Assembly (NCBI GenBank): GCA_016931295.1
Contig: JAFGEZ010000050.1
Coordinates: 1 to 39,220 of the forward strand
Length of the DNA stretch: 39,220 nt
Direction: 5' to 3'
From: Candidatus Krumholzibacteriota bacterium
GTDB lineage: Bacteria; Krumholzibacteriota; Krumholzibacteriia; Krumholzibacteriales; Krumholzibacteriaceae
Position 1 is the stretch's first letter; each line of letters starts with the position of its first letter. Under the pieces are notes generated by a model. That model ran no database searches and had not been told where the DNA came from. It was given only the letters and a program-made list of their open reading frames with translations. Below, piece after piece: positions 32,227-39,220 of this stretch. The translations under genes and the position numbers were made by a program.

Positions 32227-33996
32227 TCACTCGGCGAAGGAGTGATAGATGATCACGTAGCGGCCCGGCACGTCTCCCACCGGGATAGGCGCGTAGATGC
32301 CGTCGTCGTCCGCGTCGAACGTCGCGCGGAGCCACCGGTAATCGTCGATCTCCGGCTCGCGGGAGTAGGAGACGCGCGGCGCCGCGTAATACCATTCGTC
32401 CGCGTCGTAGTCGTACTCCACGATCGACGAGAAGGAATCGACCTCCGTCTTTCCCTTCCTCGTGACCCTGAACACGAGACGCGGAGAGGCCGGGTCCAGC
32501 GACCAGGAGACGCCGTAGACGGCATCACCGGGGATCTCCACCTGGAAGACGAGGCTCGCCATGCCGGAGAGATTAACGATGTACACGCCGTCATCCCCGA
32601 CGACCGCGGCCTGCGTGCCGTCCGGCGACCAGGCGAACTCGGACACGCTCCCCACCTGGTCGACGATCTGCACGCTCTCGGTCGTGTAGTCGAAGAAGCA
32701 GAGATGATCGTACCCGTCTATGAATCCGAGCAGGTTGTTGGACGGATTCCACTGGAAGATCGTCGTCTCGCGGACGCTGACCCCGGCCTGCCAGAAGATG
32801 CCGTGATCATCGTCGATCATCATCGCGCGACGAAGGGTCGTATCCGGCTCGTTCCCGGCCATGGGTATGATGCACGGCTCGTAGATGCCGGTCGAGTCGA
32901 CGAAGTAGAGGATGTTGGCGTCGTCCGGGGTGAACAGCGGATTGCTGTTGTGGAAGAAGTCGTAGACCGTGACCGTGTCGGGACCGAGGATCGCCGTCGC
33001 GGAATCGAGGCTCGTCGTGAGGGTCATGAAGAGCGGGGGCGGCGGATCCGTCGAGCCGCTGGGGTAGCTCCACGCCTGGCTCCACATCGACGCGTTCGAG
33101 AACGCGATGTTGAAGAGGTCCTCGGTGCCGTCCTGGGCCAGGCCGACCTGTCCCTCCTGCCACGTGACCATGGAGAAATCGGTGCTCGCCGACGGGTACT
33201 GGTGGATACTCCTCCGGGAGCGGGGCGCGCCGCTCATCGGCTCGTCCGAGACGTCGGAGTAGCTCAGGTTGATCGTCGATCCGAAGGAGAGGAGCGGGAA
33301 GAGGATCACGTCCTTCCGCTGCTGGCGGAAATAGCCGGAGGAGCTGACCATCATCGAGGTGAGTATCTGGTTTCTCGGATTGCCGTAGAACTCGATGAAG
33401 TCGCCGCCGAAGTAGTCCGCGAAACCGGTCTTCGGGGTGACCGACGACGTCCCCTTGACGAGCCCCGTGTAGAGCCAGGAGGAGATGAGCGTCCCGTACC
33501 AGTTCTCGCCCGTGGCGATGCAGGTGAGGCCGGTCGAGACGATCGTCGGGGCGTACGCTTCCGAGACCGCATAGGTGCGACCGCCCGATGTGAAATCGAA
33601 ATCGACCGACTCGAAGTGGCGGACCATGATCTTCCGGGACACGGTGTCGGTCTGCCCGGCGAGATTCGCCACGACACGGACATTGTAGATCCCCGGGTCG
33701 TCCGGGGCGATCCACCCGATCGAGAGTCCCTCGGCGACGATGAGCGAACCCGCCTCGGCGGTCCAGTTGTATGTGGGCCACGTCCCGGAGGCCTGGCCGG
33801 TCGCCTGGACGGTGAGCTGCGCCTGTTCGCCGGGCGCCGGGGCGAGCGGGTTGCAGATGATCGTCAACGCGTCGACCTCGTCGCCGGTGACGGGACCGTT
33901 GGGGTCGTCTTCGCTGCTGCAGCTCGCGACGACGAAAAGCGCCGCCGCGGAGAGAATCATGAGGAACCGGGTCCGGTCTGTCTTCCACCGTGCCAC
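32227..33996 (-). CDS. Lipoprotein with Ig/PKD-like domain and WD40-like beta-propeller
   Basis: The 589-residue protein is read from GTG 33996 (preceded by GGAGG six bases upstream), giving a basic start, a hydrophobic stretch and the lipobox ALFVVAS-Cys near residue 26. ATG 34014, six codons upstream, has no ribosome site. Residues about 45-130 form an Ig/PKD-like beta domain (TYNWTAEAGSLIVAEGLSIG, then DDPGIYNVRVVANLAGQ). The second half has propeller-type repeats such as DDANILYFVDSTGIYEPCII, EFAWSPDGTQAAVVGDDGVY and SWSLDPASPRLVFRVTR, similar to TolB/WD40-like PD40 blades. It is expected to be anchored in the outer or inner membrane facing the periplasm. No enzyme motif is visible. It leads a unit with the aminotransferase, folB and folK, and follows groEL. 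Confidence 0.75.
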   Translation of the reverse strand: MARWKTDRTRFLMILSAAALFVVASCSSEDDPNGPVTGDEVDALTIICNPLAPAPGEQAQLTVQATGQASGTWPTYNWTAEAGSLIVAEGLSIGWIAPDDPGIYNVRVVANLAGQTDTVSRKIMVRHFESVDFDFTSGGRTYAVSEAYAPTIVSTGLTCIATGENWYGTLISSWLYTGLVKGTSSVTPKTGFADYFGGDFIEFYGNPRNQILTSMMVSSSGYFRQQRKDVILFPLLSFGSTINLSYSDVSDEPMSGAPRSRRSIHQYPSASTDFSMVTWQEGQVGLAQDGTEDLFNIAFSNASMWSQAWSYPSGSTDPPPPLFMTLTTSLDSATAILGPDTVTVYDFFHNSNPLFTPDDANILYFVDSTGIYEPCIIPMAGNEPDTTLRRAMMIDDDHGIFWQAGVSVRETTIFQWNPSNNLLGFIDGYDHLCFFDYTTESVQIVDQVGSVSEFAWSPDGTQAAVVGDDGVYIVNLSGMASLVFQVEIPGDAVYGVSWSLDPASPRLVFRVTRKGKTEVDSFSSIVEYDYDADEWYYAAPRVSYSREPEIDDYRWLRATFDADDDGIYAPIPVGDVPGRYVIIYHSFAE

Positions 33997-34002
33997 TGCA
34001 AA

Positions 34003-34007
34003 CCTCC
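34003..34007 (-). promoter_or_regulatory. Shine-Dalgarno GGAGG selecting the GTG start of the lipoprotein
   Basis: GGAGG on the minus strand lies six bases before GTG 33996 and inside the reading frame that starts at ATG 34014. That placement makes the GTG the likely true start and moves the lipobox to the usual distance from the N-terminus. Confidence 0.6.
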
Positions 34008-34098
34008 GGGTCATCGTGCGAACGTCCGATTATCCAGGGAAATACGGTGTTCTACCTTGCCTTGCGTTTCATCAGAAAATAAATCCTTACCCGGCAAT

Positions 34099-34127
34099 AA
34101 AATAGTAACGGGGGGCGGGAAATTCAA
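34099..34127 (-). promoter_or_regulatory. Likely sigma70-type promoter for the lipoprotein-folK unit
   Basis: On the minus strand, -35 TTGAAT (34122-34127) and -10 TATTTT (34099-34104) are 17 bases apart, each matching four of six consensus positions, in an AT-rich patch after the groEL hairpin. The predicted start is near 34092, with a leader of about 95 bases. Confidence 0.5.
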
Positions 34128-34168
34128 GAAAATTCTGTGCGGTGGCGGACCGGGGGAACCCATACGGA

Positions 34169-34197
34169 ACGGGGCGCCCGCGTCGCGGGCGCCCCGT
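34169..34197 (-). terminator. Strong GC hairpin after groEL, likely terminator without long U-run
   Basis: ACGGGGCGCCCGC (34169-34181) and GCGGGCGCCCCGT (34185-34197) are perfect 13-base arms around a 3-base loop, 24 bases past the groEL stop. On the minus strand it is followed only by TCCGTATGG, so release may depend on the very stable stem or on Rho. It separates groEL from the lipoprotein promoter. Confidence 0.65.
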
Positions 34198-34221
34198 GTG
34201 ACGGTAGGTGAGCCGGCCGGC

Positions 34222-35889
<1,668 letters not shown>

Positions 35890-36177
35890 CTAGAGGACGG
35901 CGAGGATGTCGCTCTCCCTGAGAATCAGGTACTCGACGTCGTCGACGGTGATCTCGGTGCCGGAATACTTGCCGTAGAGGACGCGGTCGCCCTTCTTCAC
36001 CTCGAGCGCGATGCGCTCGCCGTTCGTCTCGTTGAGACGGCCCTTGCCCACGGCGATGATCTCGCCCTCCTGGGGCTTCTCCTTGGCGGTGTCGGGAATG
36101 ATGATATTGCCCTTCTTGACCTCCTTCTGGTCAAGAGGCTTGACGAGAACCCGATCGGCCAACGGCTTGATCTTCAT
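35890..36177 (-). CDS. groS: Co-chaperonin GroES (10 kDa)
   Basis: The 95-residue length is standard. ATG 36177 gives [20 protein letters not shown]; an open frame reaches further upstream through the CIRCE element but starts nowhere sensible. The mobile loop region [34 protein letters not shown] and the ending [16 protein letters not shown] match GroES. It forms the seven-part lid for GroEL. It leads the groES-groEL pair; a CIRCE-like operator and a promoter lie just upstream, so HrcA-type heat-shock repression is likely. hrcA is not in the window. Confidence 0.97.
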   Translation of the reverse strand: MKIKPLADRVLVKPLDQKEVKKGNIIIPDTAKEKPQEGEIIAVGKGRLNETNGERIALEVKKGDRVLYGKYSGTEITVDDVEYLILRESDILAVL

Positions 36178-36210
36178 CGCGATCCCCCTTTCCCTTTCTT
36201 TAGTAAGAAG

Positions 36211-36237
36211 TTGGCACTCCACTACATTGACTGCTAC
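36211..36237 (-). promoter_or_regulatory. CIRCE-like operator (HrcA binding site) upstream of groES
   Basis: Read on the minus strand, GTAGCAGTC-N9-GAGTGCCAA matches the CIRCE consensus TTAGCACTC-N9-GAGTGCTAA with the correct 9-base spacer and only three mismatches over 18 positions. It lies 34 bases before groES, just past the predicted start of transcription, which is the usual place. HrcA repression is inferred from established knowledge of CIRCE. Confidence 0.8.
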
Positions 36238-36251
36238 ATCCGTGAGATGCA

Positions 36252-36280
36252 AATATATTTGCCGGCCGCTTGAAATGCAA
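36252..36280 (-). promoter_or_regulatory. Sigma70-type promoter of groES-groEL
   Basis: On the minus strand, TTGCAT (36275-36280) and TATATT (36252-36257) are separated by 17 bases; the -10 matches five of six. The predicted start is near 36245, which puts the CIRCE-like element at about +8 to +34. The AT-rich stretch farther upstream (36335-36370) may help polymerase binding. Confidence 0.65.
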
Positions 36281-36309
36281 CGAGCCTGGCGGGACCTCGG
36301 CAGAAACCT

Positions 36310-36321
36310 GGCATGCATGCC
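36310..36321. repeat. Perfect 12-base palindrome between coaX and groES promoter
   Basis: GGCATGCATGCC is fully self-complementary, and outer bases 36307-36324 extend it with one mismatch. It lies about 30 bases upstream of the groES -35. It could be a regulator site, or chance; no loop is present, so it is not a hairpin terminator. Confidence 0.3.
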
Positions 36322-36389
36322 GGGTAAATTCCGGAACATTACTTTTGATATCGTAATATATCTCTTGATTGCGCCGTTTTTCGACGTAT

Positions 36390-37130
36390 TCAGTTTGAGG
36401 CGCCGGGGCCGTTCATCTGGCCGATCAGCTCGAGTCCGAGGAAGATGAGGTCCGGCTCCCGCCGTGTTTCGGGTCCGAGACCGGCGCCGGCCGGGCCGGC
36501 CGCCCCGCCGGTCAAAAGGACGGGAACGTTGTCGCCGAGGACGGCGAGGGACGCATCGACGAGGCCCCGCACGGCCGCGGCGAGCCCGCGGAGGACGCCG
36601 GCGGCGATCGCCTCGCGTGTCGAGCGGCCGGGCAGGGGCGCGTCCTGTCCGATCGTGTCGAGTTCGGGGAGGGCGCCCGTCCCCCGGTGGAGCGAGGAGA
36701 GAAGAAGCGCGGGGCCGGGAAAGATCGTCCCGCCGAGAAAGCCGCGCCGCGAGAGGCAGTCGACGGTGACCGCCGTGCCGGCGTCGACGATCACCGCCTC
36801 CTCGAGGCCGAGCGCCGCCGCGCCGCAGGCGGCCGCGATGCGGTCGGCGCCGAGGCGATCGGGACGCTCGACGAGCAGCGGGAAGGGGAGTTGCCGTTGC
36901 GCTCCCGCCTCGACGACGGGGAGACCCGCCTCGGCGAGAGCCCCGCGGATGGCCGCGAGCGCGGCGGGGACGACGCAGGAGAGGACGGCGCGGTCGGCCG
37001 CCGCCGCCATCGACTTCACGATCGCCGCGTCGTTTGAGGCGCCCTCCCGCCGGTCGACGATGTGCCCCTCCCGCACGAGGGCGGCCTTCAGCGAACGGTT
37101 GCCCCGGTCGATGAGCAATGTCCGGCTCAC
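36390..37130 (-). CDS. coaX: Type III pantothenate kinase
   Basis: The 246-residue protein is read from GTG 37130, preceded by AGGAGGAG and overlapping the birA stop (GTGA). CoaX marks in order: [14 protein letters not shown] (phosphate loop, Asp8 and Lys15; the usual Thr after DxGN is Arg here), [13 protein letters not shown] (catalytic Asp96), [40 protein letters not shown] and [13 protein letters not shown]. It phosphorylates pantothenate, the first CoA step, and needs a monovalent cation. The pantothenate itself is made by panB and panC at 27698-29429. It is the last gene of the uvrB-nadC-birA-coaX unit. Confidence 0.93.
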   Translation of the reverse strand: MSRTLLIDRGNRSLKAALVREGHIVDRREGASNDAAIVKSMAAAADRAVLSCVVPAALAAIRGALAEAGLPVVEAGAQRQLPFPLLVERPDRLGADRIAAACGAAALGLEEAVIVDAGTAVTVDCLSRRGFLGGTIFPGPALLLSSLHRGTGALPELDTIGQDAPLPGRSTREAIAAGVLRGLAAAVRGLVDASLAVLGDNVPVLLTGGAAGPAGAGLGPETRREPDLIFLGLELIGQMNGPGASN

Positions 37131-37900
37131 GGCTCCTCCTTCCGGAGCGACAGGTCCCCCGCGGCGATTACCCGCCGCCCCCCGTTCGTCTCGACCACGG
37201 CGCATCCAGCGTCGTCGACCCCGGCGAGGCGTCCCGAAAGCCCGTCCGGAAGGGTCACCCGCTCTCCCCGCCAGAGCATCCGTTCCTCGTAGGCGCCCCT
37301 GACGGGGGCGAATCCCTCCCGCGTCCAGGCGTCGTAGATTTCCCCGAAGGAGTCCAGGATCGCGGCGAGAACCTCTCCCCGGTGAAAAACTCGTTTCGCA
37401 GCGACGCGCAGGGAGACGGCCGGCGCGTCGACGCCCGCCGCGAGCGCGGCCGGCGTCTCGTTCACGTCGAGCCCCATGCCGACGACCACGGCCCCGCCCT
37501 TCGCCTCGGCGAGGATCCCCCCCGCCTTCAGGCCGTCGATCCAGACGTCGTTCGGCCACTTCACGCCCGCGCCCGCGGCGAAGCGGTCGATCGCCCGGAC
37601 GGCGGCGAGGCCGAAAAGACAGGTCAGCCCGGCGGGATTCCGCGCGGGACGGAGGAGGAGCGAGAAGGCGAGACCGCCCTCGAGCGATACCCACCCGCGT
37701 CCGGCACGCCCGCGCCCCGCCGATTGTCCTGCGGCGACGAAGAGGGCGCCCTCGGGCGCGCCCTTCGCCGCGGCCGCTGCCGCGACGTCGTTGGTCGAAC
37801 TGGTTTGCTCGAGGAGGCAGACCGGGCGCCCCAGGCGGCACTCGCCCAGAAGCCGGCGCAGCGTCGCAGGGTGCAGGTCCGGGGCGGGCAACGGCACCAT
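37127..37900 (-). CDS. birA: Biotin-[acetyl-CoA carboxylase] ligase
   Basis: The 257-residue protein has the biotin ligase marks [20 protein letters not shown], the adenylate loop [13 protein letters not shown] (residues 60-72), [20 protein letters not shown] (residues 113-132, with the conserved Lys) and [12 protein letters not shown]. It lacks the N-terminal helix-turn-helix of E. coli BirA, so it attaches biotin but should not repress transcription. The end ([20 protein letters not shown]) is the usual C-terminal beta domain. The nadC stop and its ATG share one base (TGATG), and its own stop overlaps the coaX GTG. The target is AccB of acetyl-CoA carboxylase, whose AccA partner is at 16158. 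Confidence 0.94.
   Translation of the reverse strand: MVPLPAPDLHPATLRRLLGECRLGRPVCLLEQTSSTNDVAAAAAAKGAPEGALFVAAGQSAGRGRAGRGWVSLEGGLAFSLLLRPARNPAGLTCLFGLAAVRAIDRFAAGAGVKWPNDVWIDGLKAGGILAEAKGGAVVVGMGLDVNETPAALAAGVDAPAVSLRVAAKRVFHRGEVLAAILDSFGEIYDAWTREGFAPVRGAYEERMLWRGERVTLPDGLSGRLAGVDDAGCAVVETNGGRRVIAAGDLSLRKEEP
37133..37140 (-). promoter_or_regulatory. Shine-Dalgarno AGGAGGAG that decides the coaX GTG start
   Basis: AGGAGGAG on the minus strand ends two to three bases before GTG 37130, inside the last codons of birA. Its strength and the GTGA overlap decide the coaX start; no ATG is available nearby in frame. Confidence 0.6.
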
Positions 37901-38736
37901 CAGCGCGCCTCCAGTGTGAGCGAGAGATCGAGCGAGGGGGCCGAGGAGGTCAGCGAACCGACCGATATGAAATCGACGCCGGGCAGCGCGTACCGGGCGA
38001 CGCTCTCGAGCGTGATCCCGCCCGAGACCTCTATCTCCGGCCTCCGGGGCCAGCTTTCCACCTCGCGCACCGCCGCGGCGATCGAACCGGGATCGAAGTT
38101 GTCGAGCATGACCCGGAACGGCGTCGCCTCCCGCAGCTCGGCGAGCTCGGCGAGGGAGGACACCTCGATCTCGGCGGCCGCGAGCTCTTCCGGCTTGAGC
38201 AGGGCGATCACGAGGCCGAGCCCGCCGGCCGCGGCGATGTGGTTCTCCTTGACGAGGACCATCGCGGCGAGGTTCGCGCGATGATTGGCCCCGCCGCCGT
38301 GCACGACGGCTTCCTTCTCCAGCCGGCGCAACCCCGGCGTCGTTTTCCGCGTGTCGAGGATCGTCGTTCCCGTCCCGTCGACGGCCGCCGCGAACCTGCT
38401 CGTCAAGGTGGCCACGCCGGAGAGGCGGCCGAGGAAATTGAGCGCCGTCCGCTCCCCCGCCAGGATCGGGGCGAGCGGCCCCTCGATCGTCGCCGTGCGG
38501 TCGCCGGCGGCGACCCGTTCGCCGTCCTCGCGGCCGCGACGGTACCTGATGGAATCGTCGAGACGCGCGAAGACGGCCTCCGCCGCCCGGTGCCCCGAGA
38601 TGACGCCCGGCGCCTTCGCCGTGATCACCGCGAGCCCGCGGGCGCCGGCGTCCACGAGGAGGGTCGTCGTCGCATCGGCGTCAGCGCGGTCCTCGGCGAG
38701 CGCCCCGTCCACGAGCCGGCGTAACTCCCTGTCCAT
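37900..38736 (-). CDS. nadC: Nicotinate-nucleotide pyrophosphorylase (quinolinate phosphoribosyltransferase)
   Basis: The 278-residue protein makes nicotinate mononucleotide from quinolinate and PRPP, with loss of CO2, in NAD synthesis. Seen are the N-terminal [75 protein letters not shown] (the HR-x9-K-E-N-H box), [10 protein letters not shown] and [20 protein letters not shown], ending [18 protein letters not shown]. All are family signatures. Its start lies inside the end of uvrB (56-base overlap), a long overlap for this window, and its stop shares a base with birA. nadA and nadB are not present here. Confidence 0.95.
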   Translation of the reverse strand: MDRELRRLVDGALAEDRADADATTTLLVDAGARGLAVITAKAPGVISGHRAAEAVFARLDDSIRYRRGREDGERVAAGDRTATIEGPLAPILAGERTALNFLGRLSGVATLTSRFAAAVDGTGTTILDTRKTTPGLRRLEKEAVVHGGGANHRANLAAMVLVKENHIAAAGGLGLVIALLKPEELAAAEIEVSSLAELAELREATPFRVMLDNFDPGSIAAAVREVESWPRRPEIEVSGGITLESVARYALPGVDFISVGSLTSSAPSLDLSLTLEAR

Positions 38737-39220
38737 CGTACCCCCGTTTCGTGTATTCGCCGAGTCGCAGGCGGATCTCCTCGATCCGGTCCCTGAGACT
38801 CGCCGCCTTCTCGAAGTTCAGCGCCTCCGACTCCCGCCACATCTCCTCCTCGAGACGGCAAAGCAGCGCCGGATCGTCGAGGCGGTCGGGATCGACGGGC
38901 TCATCCGCGTCGACGCCTCTCCGGCGCGCGTCGGCCACGGAGGTGGAGAGCCGCACCTCGTCGATCGACTTCTCGATCGAGCGCGGAACGATCCCGTGCT
39001 TCTCGTTGTAGGCGATCTGCCGTTCCCTGCGCCGGTTCGTCTCCTCGATCGCGCGCTCCATCGAACCGGTCATCTTGTCGGCGTAGAAGATCACCATCCC
39101 CTCCCGGTGCCGGGCCGCGCGGCCCGCCGTCTGTATGAGGGAGGTGCGCGAGCGGAGAAATCCCTCCTTGTCGGCGTCGAGGACCGCGACGAGCGTCACC
39201 TCCGGAAGATCGAGCCCCTC
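38681..39220 (-). CDS. uvrB: UvrABC system protein B, C-terminal part (5' end outside window)
   Basis: The last 179 residues of UvrB are visible, reading in from the right edge as [38 protein letters not shown] is helicase motif VI, followed by [20 protein letters not shown] and [20 protein letters not shown] domain for UvrC contact closes the chain ([20 protein letters not shown], then [13 protein letters not shown]). UvrB loads damage-verified DNA for excision repair with UvrA and UvrC. The tail after the UVR domain ([19 protein letters not shown]) runs 56 bases into nadC and is basic and low in complexity; it may be a non-conserved extension. It is the visible first gene of the nadC-birA-coaX unit. 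Confidence 0.96.
   Translation of the reverse strand, partial: EGLDLPEVTLVAVLDADKEGFLRSRTSLIQTAGRAARHREGMVIFYADKMTGSMERAIEETNRRRERQIAYNEKHGIVPRSIEKSIDEVRLSTSVADARRRGVDADEPVDPDRLDDPALLCRLEEEMWRESEALNFEKAASLRDRIEEIRLRLGEYTKRGYDGQGVTPARGRGARRGPR

Overview
The window is gene-dense, GC-rich bacterial DNA. It carries 33 protein genes, two of them cut by the window edges, and 32 of the 33 lie on the minus strand. The exception is a PpiD-like chaperone at 23685-25484. I saw no rRNA, tRNA, CRISPR array, insertion sequence or phage gene, and no gene-free stretch exceeds about 215 bases. Lineage is inferred. The cell is Gram-negative (many outer-membrane barrels, lipoprotein, Omp85 protein). It has type IX secretion parts (PorU, PorV, a cargo with a C-terminal sorting domain), a CIRCE-like element before groES, a DUF4321-like protein, and a strongly GC-biased genome. 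This fits an uncultured phylum of the FCB group (for example Krumholzibacteriota or Eisenbacteria) better than classical Bacteroidetes, but gene content alone does not settle it.

Region 1 (1-16126, minus) is an envelope and type IX secretion cluster. A good sigma70-type promoter (16097-16126) feeds a leader with a hairpin and U-run, then a Trm112-like zinc protein, a small membrane protein and the PorU-type gingipain-like sortase. A second promoter with the same CTTGACCGG core (11356-11385) drives porV, a secreted M6 metalloprotease with a type IX sorting tail, two paralogous DUF5683-like envelope proteins, an NHL beta-propeller, an 1129-residue outer-membrane protein with SprA-like motifs, and an Omp85/POTRA assembly protein overlapping it. 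This is a plausible secretion and surface-assembly module in which sortase, shuttle, cargo and candidate barrel machinery sit together.

Region 2 (16158-23541, minus) is one tight transcription unit: M23 peptidase, dnaE, a YjbH-like barrel and accA. Region 3 (23685-25484, plus) is the lone PpiD-like gene, convergent with tatA with the two stop codons abutting. Region 4 (25485-30103, minus) runs deoxynucleoside kinase, panB, panC, a GlmU N-terminal-domain protein, a HIT protein, a LytR_C protein, a DUF4321-like protein and tatA, mostly overlapping or nearly so. Region 5 (30162-33996, minus) is a lipoprotein, a DapL-like aminotransferase, folB and folK. Region 6 (34222-36280, minus) is groES-groEL with a sigma70-like promoter and a CIRCE-like operator. 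Region 7 (36390-39220, minus) is uvrB, nadC, birA and coaX, all overlapping.

Cofactor supply is a recurring theme: pantothenate (panB, panC), CoA (coaX), NAD (nadC), biotinylation (birA, with accA elsewhere) and folate (folB, folK). Several starts are GTG or TTG and were fixed here by Shine-Dalgarno position, overlap with the upstream stop, and signal peptides. Two promoters (M23 peptidase and deoxynucleoside kinase) lie so close to the start codon that nearly leaderless transcripts are predicted.
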